A stretch of 64,000 nt of DNA from Apiosordaria backusii (GCA_030549205.1 JAUKTV010000002.1:3100001-3164000); one strand, 5' to 3'; shown: positions 48,181 to 63,799, numbered from the stretch's first letter. Notes: generated from the sequence alone by a model not told the origin. Made by a program: numbers and translations.

Positions 48181-51100
48181 TTTTCTTTTTGTCTTTGATT
48201 TAGGTTATGGAGAGCAAAGCACTGCATTGCGATGGAGGAAAATTTCTTTTTGGCTTGAGGATACCCCCTTTTGCTTCACTTCATCGGTCTTTTTTTTGTT
48301 GGAAGCATATTTCACACACCTCACTTTTTGGATGGACAGTTTCTTGTTTTTCTTCTCCTTTCACTATTTGGGTATGAAGAAGGGTGGACGACCTGCATGT
48401 AGACTGCATCATGTCTTGATCTTTTTGAGCTGAGCTAGCGAGCGCCTTGAAACTTTTGGGATATATTTGGAGGGTAATGGCTTGGGTTATAGATGGATTG
48501 GGAGTCAGTTAGCAATTGGTATTCTTGCTGTTTAGTTAACCTGTTTGGATAATGAAAGTACGTGTGTTTTGCATCATCGCCACCCTGCTGTTCATACTCT
48601 GGTGTTGTGTTGTGTTATGGTGTGTGGCTTTATGTTTGTGCTCCCACACGGGCGCCTGTAGGCATGTCTCACAGCCCTGAGCCAGCGGGCAAAAAGCCAC
48701 GCGCGTTTAAAAGTTCAGCGCGGGATCAACCAACCATGATGAATGCTGAGTAGAAAGTGTTGGTCAGAAGTATTCGAGTGGGCGGTAAACATGTCTACAG
48801 TATGTAATATGTATACATACGAATTACAAACCGCCTCTTTGGGGGTTGACAAAAGAGAGATTGCAGAGGTTAAGCGCGGAGGATCCCGAGATCGCTCGGG
48901 GGGGGGTGGGGGAGTGGCGATCCCTGACATCCATCTTCAGGGTGCTGTGGGCTTGAGTCTAAGAAGGAGGGTTAACAGCTCGGCTGGGGCTGCTGTCTGG
49001 GATGTTCCGTTTTGTTGGTTCTTGAGTCCTGGAGGTCTTGGGGGTCTTGAGAGATTTCCAAGAGTTCCAAGAGTTCCAAGAGTTTGTGGCTTGCTTTAGT
49101 AGGGTAAGTTGACGAAAGAGGTAAGAAGGGGAATGCGGTGTGAGGATGCCTGAGGGAGGAGTGGTGCCGAGATGCCGAGGAGAAACAAGGCTTCTTGAAA
49201 TGTCTTGAGATGCAGATGCATGCCGGGTTAAAGTCAGACTGAGCTGGGAAAGCTGCAGTTCGTGAGGCATGAACCTGGAGTGCGGAAGAAAGAAAAGGTT
49301 AGAGTTAGGGAGTGGGCGGTGGTGCTTGTGCTGCCCAGGGCACGGGAGCTGTGGATGTCATCAGCCATGATGCCGAGCTGGATTATTACCAGACTAGGTA
49401 GCACAAAAGGCAATGCTACACGTGAGGACCTACCCTGTGGGACAAGGTAAGAATGGCAGTGAAGGAATAGTCTGTTTGGTCGCCCGGAAAAAGTGAGACT
49501 GAGCTAGGAATCCCTAAATGTTAAATGGGAGTTTGTAGAGCTGAGAAGTGGGCGATGTCACTTTGCCCCCAGCTAATCTATAGAAATGTCGCCATGAATT
49601 CCGAGAGAAATGAAGCCTGAGCTGGGGTCGATAATATTCCAAATCTTCTCTCAGTAGACACTGGACCCAACCCGCTGCCGAATGGTTTGACAGAGTCAAA
49701 GGCGTGTACACGCATGCCTAGAGGAAATAAGACTGCCAAGAAGGTTTACACTCATCATTCTTTTTTTTTTTTTTTTTTTTTTTCTGTGAGTGACTGTGAG
49801 TGAAGAACGTGATCATGCTCTCCAGCATTGCATGTTTGGTACACTATGTGTGTGTGACGGGTCTGCAGCTTGCTTTCAGCTGGGCAACCCACACCAAACT
49901 CCCAAATCTTCTCAATCGTGCAGATATACCGTCGATCTTTTTCTGTTTAGGAGGAGATCGTGCCATGTGGCGTCTGGCTGCATATGCTTCCAGCTTCGTC
50001 TTTGAAGATATCAGATTCATCACGATTGATAGCTTTAGTATTCGCCAATTTGGCGAGGTGACCTTTCATCACCATGGCTCCTGATCAAGGGTTCTAGATC
50101 AATGATTCCAGCAGGGCTTTATCGAAGTTGGGTGGGATCGCGGGTGGGTGGCAGACCTGGTCCAGCTGGGCCAGGCCAGTGTCTTTGGTCGGTGGCTTTT
50201 TGTGGCGGTCTCTTAGTGTCCTTTTTTCTTGTTTGGTGGTATTTTGTGAACCAGTGCTGGAAGGGGCCATCATGGGAGGGCGGCCCGCGGGGGGTTAGCA
50301 TTATTAATGGGGAGATACCTGGGGGCTGTGATAGGCTGCTGCTGCTGCTGTTTTTGGTGAGACATGATGGTGTTGATGGTGATGGTGGCATCAATCATCA
50401 GGCATCAAGGATGGTGTTGAAGTGACGGCTAATGATCAGGTAGGTGGCGGTGATGGATGCAGGTGAATCCAGATCAGAGTTGGAGTTTGTTGGATAGTTG
50501 ACGATAGTGAAGACGGGCCGAGAGCAGATGTCATTGCCTGCGATCCTGGCCATCTTGCGGAGGATCCGGCTTCCTGGGATGTCATCTTGCATGTGCCCTG
50601 TGAGAGATCCGTGGGTGGTGTGCGAGCTACCTACTGGAAAGCATGTGCCGGTGTGTGTTTCTCTCAGAGAACTGTCCTTCTTTGGCGCCAGGCCCATCCG
50701 TACTTGATGTTTTCGACAGTGATGCATCCGGTATTCCTGGCCTTGCTCTACAGTTGGCCTACTCAGAACCACCTTCCACCCTTTGTGGTGTTTGTGAACC
50801 TGTAGGTTAGCGTCTAGAACGGGACTTCTGCAGCTGAGTAGATGGTGCTTCTGTCTCACTTCACATCCTGGGTCTTTGAGGGGCCATGGATGTGTAAAGT
50901 TGGAGGTTATTCTTGTCCTTGAGGTCTGTGATGGCGATACTCATGCATCCTCAGCACTGTCGGCGCCAAAGCAGGCCAGGAGCAAGTAAGAGAGCGAGGG
51001 ACAGGCCAAGCATCTACAGAGGCACGTGTTGTGGGAGGCTGGTATTCTGTTTACATCTTCTTCTTTGAGTGTTCAGTGGAGACAGGGCCGGGCTGTCCCA

Positions 51101-54100
51101 GGATGGTTTCCTGACCCGGTAAGGCCCTTTCGTGCCTCTTGATCCAAGCTGGTGGTGGCAAATTGTCTGGGGCCTGCATATTGCGTCTTCCACAGCGTTT
51201 AGATGATGCGGGACAGGGACAGTAACAGGTACGATAGGTAGGAATATGGATTTCGGGATACACGGGCGGGTGTTTACTCCAGCTTCGTCCGTTATTTTTC
51301 TGCGGAGGCTGGCTTTGTGGTGGCAAGGTTGGAATCCCACGGGCCTTCTTCGTTTGAATAGATATTTTTGTTATTGTGGGCGTAAGGAGGATGAGCAGGT
51401 GAATATGATAGGGTGAAGCTTGTCATCAGTAAGGTGAATTGGCGTTGACCTTCTTTTGCTTCTTTCACGTGCAAGGTGGTGGTGTATGCCTATGGTGATG
51501 GCGGCAACCCTTTGGTCTACAACACAAGCCTCTTCTATGCTTCCATCATGGTCAGCGTTAAGGGAGCGAGACATGAATCGTGAGAGGGCGGTCGTGAGTT
51601 CGGTGGATGATCTGGTGTTTACTTAGCGGCCTGTACGAGTGGTGGCAACTTTGTGTCCTTCAGGCCCTTTTTAATACCTGGTGTGTGTGGGTTTCCGTGA
51701 TTGCGGGCGTCTAGGCGACAAGAAGTAGGTCTATTGGGCCAGGTGGAAATTTGGAATATGTTGTCTCTTTGCTTTGCTTGCTTCTCGAAATTTGTAATTC
51801 ACCCACTTCAGCAGGGCAAACTTCTTAGGTCCAGGCCGAAGAGCTAGCAAGAAGCAGAGTTCAAGTGTACAGAACTCCAAGCATTCTCTAGAGTCCTCAC
51901 ATCACCAGCCTCGTTGGCTCCAAGCCTCTTGAAGCCCAATACCCGACAAAAACAGCCAGTAAAGCCAGAGTGGGAATATGAAAGACAGAATAGCGCTGGC
52001 CGCAGCCGGCAGTAGTCTACAGTTGTCCCTGTTAGCCTATTTTTGACCGAACAGCCATGATTCTTTTCCGTCATGGCGTGGAGTGGCTGGGCCCAGGGCG
52101 GTCTGTCTGCAGCTTTCATGGATCTCGAGATCTGAAATTCAGGGGTAAGACATCAGGGGCAAGACAGCCGGAAAGGTTTACGATAGGATGGAGTAGGAAA
52201 TGACAACTTGGTTGGTATGTTTACATCCGGCTTGCACACTTGTCTCCGATGGGCTGGAGCCAAGGGCGCTCCGTCTGATGTCCAGAGATCTCGAGGTCGA
52301 CATAGACGCGGCCATGACGTTATGGAGACTCGTCATTCGTTCTGAAGTCCAAGCAAGGAGGTAGCCCCTGCTGTGCCCTTGGTCTGCTGTTTTTAGTTGT
52401 TTCATACGGGCATTGATGCAGACTCCCTATATCTGATCAAAAAGAACGCCACTGGGCCAGATGGGCTGGTCAAATTCGCGGAACGGCTTGCTTAGATGGA
52501 AGGATGCCGGTTGCGCCTGGTGCGGGCGCCTGATACGGGACCAATGGGCTGGGTCTGGGTGTGGTCGTCCAAACTGACGATTTCGTGTACGGGCTGGGGA
52601 GGAGGAGGTGTATGTCCAGTTTCGGTTGTTGGTCTGGCTTCGGATGTCTCTTGGGAAGATTTTGTGGGGTTGACAAGAAGGAAAACGAGGCCTGTTGTGG
52701 CGGCCAAGGTCAACTTTCAACTCGACCGGTTACCAGATGCTACTGTACACTGTACGGTATGTGAGACGTTGCTTCTTCACCGTTTTGTCTCTTGATCAGT
52801 GTCATTGTTGGTGATCTCTTGGCAACGGGTGTCTGCCAGTTGGTGAAGCCGTTCTCGAAAATGTTTGGCTGATCACTTCGAGTTACACCGTGGGGTGCAT
52901 GCAAGACAAGGCGACCGCAACCACCGTCGCCTTGTCAGGCTTCCTCCAGTGTCACAGTGCAGTCTTACCAGTTTCGATTGGCTATCGTGACGAGCGTCGG
53001 GCCAATTAAGGTCATGAGTCCTGACCGCTCTGTGATCTATCGCCGGTCTGGTATTGGGAATAACCGTTGTATGGGCCCAACACTGAAGAGGCTAGAAGGT
53101 GAAAGATGGACCCCCGACCGATAGCCATTTGCCGTTTGCAGAGACCGATAGTCTGCAGTGTGTTACGCAGTCGCTTCCGTCCGTCGTCATCAGGGCCGGT
53201 CGCCGGTAAACAAAACCGTCGGCTAGGGCGGTCTCTGACCGTGGAGCTGGGTTTGGATAAGCTCCATTCCTTGAATCCTTCGAAATTAAATTTTCCGGCC
53301 CCCAAGACGAGAATAGGCGCAGAGCATCATCGCTCGGCATCTTGCTTGCTTGATGCTTGATTGCTTGCTCTCTGGGGTGTCATGCTGATTGGCCGTCGAT
53401 CCCCAGGCCCGCGACAGTTCCGAAAGCCACGCTGCTCTTGAGGACGAGTTGAAGACAAGAGCAAAGAGGCGAGAGCTGCGGGAGGGCGGCGGCGGGCGGG
53501 CTGGAAGACGGGGTCTGACAGAGATTTCTGCGAATCACCTCTTCGGACTGGCGGAAGAGATGTAATTCTGCAAATCTGAAGCTTCTGCATCAGAAATTAC
53601 AATAATCACCCTACCCTGAAGTTTGATGAGAGGACGTGTCGAAGATGAAATGGCGGTGGAGGTGATTTGTTGATGAACGACGGCATATCAGAGACGGACG
53701 GGAAGGAGAAGGGCCAGGCCCAAAGACAGAGAGAGGCGAGCCCAGGGCGCTGGGTTCAGAAGTCGGGACCGAGATTCCATGCTGACCGGCGACGCAAGTA
53801 GCCCAATCAGAGCGACCCGGGGGTCTCATCGTGGCCTGAGAGAGAAGATGCTCATTGAAACCGGGCGCAAGACCCCGCCTTCCGGGCCTCTGCCACGTCC
53901 ACGGTTGCAACCCTTCTTTTCCTCTGCCGTCTGCTGCCGTGTCCTGGTGAGGAAGTCGATCGGAGTGTGAATGTCGCCCTGAATGCTCATGCTTTGCATG
54001 TTTTGGCAGCCCAGTATGTCAGGTGCGCCCGAAATGAGAACCACGGGAGATATACACACGACAGTCAAGATGGAATTAATCGTCTATCTCGAGACGGTTG

Positions 54101-55745
54101 CCAAGGAAGAAACGGAAACAACCATCATCGTCAAGGGTCCTTGGGTCCAGTGGGCCAGTCTGGGGAGAAACAGACGGCTAGGTCCTAGCGTCTGCTACGA
54201 TTAGCGGTCGTCAGTGCGCCGACCATAACACTCTCCAGGTCACCAAAAAAAGCAGCAAACATCATGAACCTCAGCTTTTCTTCTTTTGACGGCGGTGGAC
54301 TGGCTGACGTGACTGACACATGCGGGAGGTACATCGGCTCTGTGGCGCCCACTGATCGGAAATGGGGAAATGCCACTTTCATCGGGAGTACGAATCACGG
54401 CGCCGTCTGGGGAAGCAGCTTTGTCGTCGATCACTGATGAGGAATGCACAGGAACCACCATGGTACGACAGGACGAATTGGACGCCGCCTTTTCCTCGAT
54501 CAAAGAGCCGCAAGTGAGTTTGGCACCTGGTCATCTGCCGTCCCCTCTGTCGGGTTGAGAACTGGGGAATTTTTGTCGACCAGGGGAGGTGTGTATGAGA
54601 GGGTGTCGATATTAATTAGTGTATGTACTGTGTAAGCCGCGAACCACTCAACCCGTCCGCGCTCCACAGTCTGGGGTACCTTGCTGTTCGCGCCATCGAC
54701 TCGGCCCCCGCCTGTGACATATCAGATTTCCGGGTGACTGGCCTCTGCTGCGAGTCCCCGACAGTTCTTCTGCTGTGAGAACACAGAGAGCAAAGGGGCT
54801 CGTTGTTGACAGCTCCCCCGGCTGCTTTGGGCTTTTCCGCGCTTCGTCTGTAGGTACCATGTACTCCTCTGCGCTGTACACCATGTTCTGGAGTTGTTCC
54901 GTATACAACTCACCCTTTGTTTGGAAAGCCAGCAAGCCTGGGGCGCAGCGGCTCACAGACGACGGCTCACAGTTTCCAGCGCTTCTCTCATGAAATTGGC
55001 ACCAACCCCATCACCCCCCTGCCGCCCAGGGGTCGAAATCGGGCTGCCATCCCACCAACAGGGGGCCTTGGAACCTGGCCTCAGCCCCCCTTCTGAGCAC
55101 CAGGGCCCTTTTCGCTACTACCCTGGCTCTCTTGGCAGCCGCTCTTGTACCCAGACACTGTTCTTTGGCTGTGAGGGTACATCCCTGCGAAAAAAGAATG
55201 CGGCTCTGCTGTGGACCCAGCAGTCGAGAAGGAAGCCACGAAGGGGGGAGCGCCCATCCCCCCCTTTGGCGATGAGCTTCGAGTGGTGGGCTTGGGCACA
55301 AGTGCGGAGCAGCAGAAGAACCGCCAGCTCTGGCGCGCTCTCCCGAACATGACACCAGGAGGGAAACGCGGTCACTCCCACGTCTCCATGTGGTTCGTGC
55401 CTTTCTTCATTTATCATCCACCAGCTCCCACCTTCGTCCTCTCTTCTTAACATCGCCACACCCGATGAGCCATGTGGTATAAGTCCCTCTTGCCTGTTCA
55501 TATTACACAGGTCTCAAGTCAAGGATCTACTCTCCTCTCATATTACACATAACTCAACCCACGCCGCGACCTTGTTGGATTTCCTTTTGCTGCTTTCGTC
55601 AGACACCGCACATATCTACCTACACCTCCCATGTTGGTCCTTTGAGCTTGAAGCTATACAGCTCTCGCTTGTCATACGTTTGTGTCTTTGACGCTGCCTA
55701 TCCCAACATTCACCACACCTTCGTCTTCTTCACCACCTATTCAAG
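48181..55745. other. Gene-poor region of 7.6 kb between two C2H2 genes
   Basis: No supportable gene. It holds a short CCAAGAGTT repeat (about 49055-49083) and a 23-T run (49761-49783). At about 50100-51800 the plus strand is rich in G and T, as if transcribed in one direction. The 400 bp before 55746 are pyrimidine-rich and likely promoter and leader of the second C2H2 gene. The longest frame (minus, 50398-50859, 153 codons) shows no domain. Confidence 0.45.
49761..49783 (+). repeat. 23-nt T homopolymer
   Basis: Uninterrupted run of 23 T in the gene-poor region; no coding context. Confidence 0.95.
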
Positions 55746-57620
<1,875 letters not shown>

Positions 57621-57954
57621 TGAGGGAGGAGATTGTTGTTTGTGAGGAGGAAGGGGGGGAGGTGGATGCGGAGGGGGAGGAGGAGGATGCGGAGGGGGAG
57701 GTGGAGTGATCACTGCTGCTGCACACGGAAAATGTAAAAGGGTTGGGATTGGATGGAAAATGGGGATATGATTGATGACATATATTTGATACCTTTCTCT
57801 TCTATTTTGTTTCTCTTTTTTTGTTTTTGAGCTTCTATATCTTGCGATTTCGCTTGGACAGGACATGACATGATGGGTATGGTATGGTATACGGGATAGA
57901 TGGATTCGGACTTTGGGTCAGGTATAATGGCTCTTTTTTGGCAGCGGCAGCGAT

Positions 57955-57976
57955 GGCATGGCATGGCATGGCATGG
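57955..57976 (+). repeat. GGCAT microsatellite
   Basis: Just over four perfect copies of GGCAT in the 3' flank of the second C2H2 gene. Confidence 0.9.
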
Positions 57977-59977
57977 AATACCCCCTTTTTCTTTCTTTTA
58001 TAATGGAATACCTCGCTAGACTTTTTTGGACTTTCTTTGGATTATTTAACGGCCGACGTATTATTTCCTTGCTATTTAGTCTTTTTTTTGTTTAGTTTTT
58101 AGTTTAGTTTATAATTGCAATTTTCTTGTCTCTCATGATAACTTCTTTACGTGGGCTATGAGCATCGTGTGCTGCCTAGGTACCTTACCGGATAATGGAA
58201 TTCTCAAATCAGGTGATTGTGCATTTGCCTTGTAGCAAATTCCATTGTGAAAAGACCGAACAAGGCGTCTTTCTTCGGTGGAGGCATCCATGTGCATACA
58301 GGTTTGAAGAGAATTGTAAAAATCCTACACAGGACGGCAGTGTGCATTGCCTGCCTAGAGTCTATCGATGGCTTGATGTCTTCACCTACCTACGTAACTA
58401 CAAATGTATGTCTCGGGTGTTGCCTTAATTCCCCTGCCGTGTACTCGTATCATCTTCAAAAAAAGAATCATTTCGTACCCCGTTATACAGCAGTGTTGCA
58501 ATGGAAATGTCTCGTGAGTTGTCAGTCAGTTCACAGTCTCGGTGTCTCGGTGTCAGGTTTGAGTTACCGGCCTGTCTGTCTACTGTGACATTCGAGATCG
58601 CCGGTGGGGAGCAGTGGCAGTGGGGGCCGGTGACGGGGAGGGGATGGGACTCAGAATCTCAAAAGATGGGAGACGAAACAGTTACCGAAGAAGGTAAGTG
58701 GAATTTGGGAGTTATGCAACGGTGAGGGTTACATCAACTGCGGTAGTTTAGTTTGGTTTGTCGGTTGATAGAGATGGAGATAGGGAATGACGGATGTGAT
58801 GGAGATAACACCACTGCCCGGCTAGTGTAAAAGGAAGTGGACTTAAGCTACATGCTCCGTGTGCTGTACTGTACTGTAGGCGGTGATGATATGCCATGCC
58901 ACTTTGACTGCGCCTCGTTAGGTGCTGCGTGCCGGATGATTAATGGAAAGCTATCGATCTACCAGTTGTTTTTCGAGATCCAAAGCTTGATGATCGGTTT
59001 GGGATTATCGGTGGCTCTTTCAGCCAAGGCATTTTCCATTTGCTTTCTTGGGATTTTGGCACATAAATGACTACTGTGTGGGCGGTAGGGATTGATCATG
59101 ACATGATTTGCAATTTTGCAAGAAAGACTTGAAGAAACCATGGAAAACATGTTTGTTGAAACCGACAAGTTGATGAACGGCGCTAGTGTAGGTACCTACG
59201 TACCTAGGTAGCTGTCTGTGTCTTTAGTGTTTCGACATGATGCAAGATTGTTGGTGGAAGGGTCGAACAGGCGAACGAACGAACGAACGGCTGCCTTAGC
59301 GGCCACTCACCTGAAATTTCATGTATGTAGTGTACACTGCGTCGACGCAGTGTTTCAGGGCGTTTCTCCTTTTTTGAGATTTAGGTAGGCATCACTTACT
59401 TACACGACAGCAGTTGATGGCTTCAGCAAGTCTGCCGCAAGTTTGTGCCCTACCTGACGGGAGAGCTGAGCGGTAACCTTCACGCCCCTCGATCTCCTCC
59501 TGCGAGTGTGTGCATGTTGTGTGCCTGACGAAATCGGTCGTGGTTCGGCTCAGCTCGGCACACATCTCGTCTTCGCCGGTCTTGCCCTGTAGCCAGTTGC
59601 GTTGCGTACTTGAACCGATGAAAAAGCAATGAAAATGTGGCTGTGATATTTCTGGCAGTTGCTGGCAGAGAGTCGCTAGTGTAAACAAGCAATGCGGGGG
59701 TGGCCGTGACAAGTGCGCGGCGTGGTGGGCGTGAGCAGGGGGACGGAGACAGTGGGGAAAATAAGGTGAGGTAAAAAGAAGAAAAGAAAAAGAAAAAAGG
59801 CGGCCAGAAAAAAAGGCGGACAGGGTCCACATCCCGATTAGGAAATTCGGCGAGATGTTGGGGTTAGTTCATTTGACTCGATTATGCCCAGCCAAGGAGA
59901 AAGTCAGTCACGACAGTTGATAGTTTTTCCCCTTCTGTCTTGGAAAAGCCCGTCATTGTCTTGAGTGTTGGGATTTC

Positions 59978-60002
59978 TTTTTTTTTTTTTTTTTTTTTTT
60001 TT
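59978..60002 (+). repeat. 25-nt T homopolymer
   Basis: Uninterrupted run of 25 T. The frame opening with Phe residues across it is not credible as a gene. Confidence 0.95.
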
Positions 60003-62206
60003 GATGAGTGACGAAAGTTGGCGGGCACAATTCCACTTCGATCCTTTGACATGGGAAGTGACTGGGAGGGGGTATATCAGATTTAGGAAGGGTGTGGCTG
60101 CATCAGCTGTAAGGTGCCTTCCTTCGGCTGTCATGGCACGGGACGGCGCAGCGTATCTCTGTCTTCCGTTGAGTGTTAACAACTGGCGGATACTGGGGCA
60201 AGCGTCTGACGGAACGTTGTACTGGGGTTCCCGGAGACCACAATGTGGAAAAGAGCCCTTCGCAGCAGAGACGCGGCGAGGGCTTCGGAGGCTGTTTGTT
60301 ACCTTTTTGCATCATGGCGGCGGCGGCACGGCTTTTCGTCCTTGTCGTCATTGTAAATTGAGCGGCTGCTTCCGTGCTCTGTTAGACTCTCAGCCTCCAG
60401 CGCCACATGACGGATCATCACCAAGGTGAGCTTCAAGTCAGGAGGTCTGGACCTTGGGGCTTGACAGCTGAATACCGACCTGACCTCTGTGATCAGCATC
60501 TCCAGGTTACCAGATAGTCTTGTGCAACTGACAAAAGACCCCAGGAAACTGGATCCAGACATGTGGTGTTCCTGGTGATCGGCAGCGCTTTTCAGCTCGC
60601 GGCTTTGCTTCCTGATCCGTACCGTCGCATCAGATTGCAAGACTTCGGGGCTGACGATGGGGGCCATTCAGCTCTGTGTTTCTGTTTGATGATCGTCTCT
60701 GTCAAGTCCGAACGGATCAGGGGTGAGTGTCATTAGAAGAGCAAGCGAGTTTGGGACCAGATACTGTTCATGTTCTAAGGGGCAGCAGCGCTATTTTACA
60801 TGCTTATACGACAGATACGGTGATACGGGTCAGCGCCAATCAGCGTCAAAAACAAGGGCCTACTTCATCACTCGACCTTTTTTAATTCTGACATCGGCCA
60901 TGGAAGGGATCGTGGGAACAGGAGAGGTACCTTACTTTGAGGAATTAATTTGTTGAGTTATATGTTCGGGGACGGCGAGGGTAAGATATAGTCGTAGCCG
61001 GTGAACCGGTGTAACGGTTCTTAGAAGTCGAAGAAGGTTCAAGGTCGCATTCAGTAAGCATGATCCTGGGCAACGTGAAGTTCCCTATAAACCCCCAGAA
61101 GACGGCCCGGATGTTGTATCGCTAGTTTCTGCGCCGCCCTTCGTAAGCACTTGCGATGCCTCGACGTAGTGGAGGCAATATCTTTCCCCGAAGACACGCA
61201 TGTATGTCTGGGCCATGTGCCAACGGTTATGATCACAAAGCACCGGCGTCATGATTAGGTTCTTACGTGGACTTGGGGCTCAAAGTAGATCTGGACAACA
61301 TGACACTCGGACATTTGTCATTTCTAGTGACGGGTGTCACTTGTGGGATGTCGTCTGCTTGTGTTCTCATATCATGCTTGGGTTGGGAATACAACCAAAT
61401 CACTGTATAGAGTGATGGTAGAAGCATCGCTACAATATATGTGAGGCAAAAATTGAGCCTGCTCAATGATGTTGTTTGAGCCGTGCTGAATATTGTTGTG
61501 TTTGTTTACATGGTGATGGTCTGGGCGGTGGCAAACAGCTCAGGGGCAAGCGCCAGCCCCTGAATTTGACGCTCGAGCCACCTGGATTCTTGATATCTTG
61601 AAGTGCAAACAAGAACTCTCTCGGCGTGTATTTTGATGGGAGTGCTCCACAACCTGATGATGTCGTCTCGCCACTATGTATGGACGGGCTTGCTAAGAAT
61701 GGGCCTGCCCTTTGTGCTGAACAATCTGCCTTTTGTCATTAGCCGTGCTCCAGTTCACAGCCAAGAGACTATCGTTTCCACAACTGAAGGCTGTACAGTC
61801 CAAATGATTGCACCAGAAGGACACCATCTTGAGAGATATGATGTCTACCTCACGTACTAGTCTCTCTGCCGACTATGTGCTTGTTTGTTGGGCACCGGCG
61901 GCCTGCAACGAGCAAAACGGGTGCTGCACACCAACCACCGTGGTCCCAAGCTCGATACCATTACTCCTAGAGCAGCCATGGAATCAGGAAGTAGATTTTC
62001 AGATTCAGTAGGCCATGTAGACCATCTGCGGCTTGACTACGGCTTGATGGCGGCTGGTGACTGGGGCAGCGCAGGCTGCGAGCGCGAGCTCCTTCCTCGG
62101 GAGCGGTTAGGGTACACACTTTTCTAGGTCTTCTCGATTTTTTCTTTTGAGATTTTTGACTTGCTCAAGCACGTTCGAGCGAGGAGGTCTGCCGCTGCTG
62201 CTTTTT

Positions 62207-62263
62207 GTAAGTTTTGATTTTGTTCGCCAGCTCGCGACAGATAAACTGCTAACAGCCACGCAG
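62207..62263 (+). other. Leader intron of the Pro-rich protein gene
   Basis: 57 nt with a GTAAGT donor, GCTAAC branch and GCAG acceptor, ending 40 nt before the ATG at 62304. The upstream exon is not in frame with the ATG (a TGA intervenes), so it is an untranslated exon. Confidence 0.75.
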
Positions 62264-62303
62264 GCGCCCATCAAATCAGTGACAGCCACCGCTCGCGAAC
62301 GAG

Positions 62304-63799
62304 ATGGAGAAGAAGGAGAAAGAGGTAGAGGCCTACACAGGCCCTATCATGGATAGGAAGATCCCCCGCCGCGGCCACGGTATGATAGATTTGTTTGAAG
62401 ACTCCTTTGCTATTTCCTTTGATTATTCTGGCGAAAGTGAATTTGAGATGAATATGCTAACAAATTTGTCAATAGACACCTTTGCCTCCAATCTTGGGCG
62501 CAAGGTGTCGCCCACCACCACCACCACCCCCCCCCAGGCCAAAGGCCATAGATCCGTCAAGAGCCTGGTCAACCGCTTCGAGAACCCGGGCACCATCCCC
62601 CAATCCTCCTCCAACTTCTCCATCCCCTCCAGCTCCTCCGCCACCAGCTTCAACCGGGCCCAGCCAGCCCCAGGACCCTCCCCAAGCCCCTCCTGGCTCA
62701 CCCTCACCCCCCCTCCCTCCAGCAGAAGAAACCGGGATCCCTATGCCCCTGAGGATTACGACCTCACTCTGCTTGAATACAAGCAGTACATGACCAACCG
62801 CCCCCTGGGAAGATGCCTCGACCACCTGGAGTCTCCCACCAAGGAGATAAGAAGCATCATCAGCAGCCACCCTCGCCGCGGACACCGCCTCTCAAAGTCG
62901 ATTCAGGCGCTGGACGACCTCATGACTATGCTCAAGTCCTTTTCTGTTGACGGCCAGCCCCCCCTACCATCAGAGTCTGATTCTAAACCCGGGCCATCAT
63001 CCACCCCCTACAATCCCAAATCAGCTCCCCAGCCAAACCGCACAAAAGAAGAGATCAAAGCCTACTGGGATTTCGTCAGAAAAGAGCTAAACATTACCTG
63101 GGATGAACTCAACACCAGCGCCATCTACCGTCCCCCAACCTTTTTATTCTCACCACCCCCCTCTCCTCGGCCTTATCCCTCCCCGTCTTCGCCTATTCTT
63201 CAGCCTATTACTGAAGAGCAGGAGGACGAGCTGGAGCAAGACTACCAACCAGAGGAAGAGCAGTACCACGAACCGGAGCAGTACCCAGCAGAGCAGCTTG
63301 ACGCAGAGGAGCATTACCATGAGGATGACCACGAGGAGAATAACCAGCCGGAGCATCCCCACCACTCCCAGCAACAGCAACACTCCCCCTCCCAACTCCC
63401 CCCCTACACCCCCTCTAAACCCTCCCACCACAGCCTTCTCCCACCGCCCAAACCCGTACACACCCACGGCCGCTCCCGGCACCAAACCCTCTTCTCTCCT
63501 ATCTACCTCTTTACCACCCCCCCAGCTATCCCCCCTAAATCCCCCCTCCGACCCCCCCCACCACCAACAAGGCCCCCTCCCCACCACCACCTCAGTACCC
63601 GCCCCCTGAGCCACCTGTTCAGCTCTCTCCTGATGAGCAGTCATCGCCGTCATCACCGCCCAAGAATGGTAGCCCCCCGCCCGGGGTAGCTGCCAGACAT
63701 CAAGCCGCCAAGAGGGAGGAGTTTAGGAGGAGGTATGACGAGTATGAGAAGTTGAGGGGGAGGGTTGGAAAGGTTGGAAAGGGGGGAGATATGTTTTAA
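62304..63799 (+). CDS. Disordered Pro/Ser-rich protein of unknown function, 419 aa
   Basis: Unrecognised. Three coding exons are proposed: 62304-62379, 62476-63455 and 63596-63799. Intron 1 (96 nt) has a GTATGA donor, GCTAAC branch and AATAG acceptor; its length is a multiple of three and it has no stop, so retention would add 32 residues. Intron 2 (140 nt) has a weaker GTACAC donor and CTCAG acceptor. It is inferred because the frame downstream of 63596 gives a coherent tail (AKREEFRRRYDEYEKLRGRV to GGDMF) that the unspliced frame misses by stopping at 63689. The protein has a conserved-looking HRSVKSLVNRFENPGTIP motif, a central charged helical part (DDLMTMLKSFSVDG; RTKEEIKAYWDFVRKELNIT), an acidic Glu/Gln/His stretch and long Pro runs. 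No signal or membrane segment is seen. It may be a scaffold protein, which is a guess. Confidence 0.6.

Larger units (their letters stand above)
57621..62303. other. Intergenic region of 4.7 kb
   Basis: No supported gene. It contains a GGCAT pentamer repeat (57955-57976), four GAAC units (59273-59288), a 12-bp palindrome GTAGGTACCTAC (59188-59199) and a 25-T run (59978-60002). Near the end, 62207-62263 is a well-formed intron in the leader of the next gene. Confidence 0.5.

Noticed and set aside
50398..50859. Minus-strand frame of 153 codons in the gene-poor gap
   Set aside because: No recognisable domain, and composition looks like the complement of G/T-rich noncoding DNA.
48181..55745. Possible RIP-mutated transposon filling the gap
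   Set aside because: Base composition is not TA-rich and no transposase or reverse-transcriptase remnants are seen.
59965..60429. Plus-strand frame starting across a 25-T run
   Set aside because: The start depends on the homopolymer and the rest matches no family.
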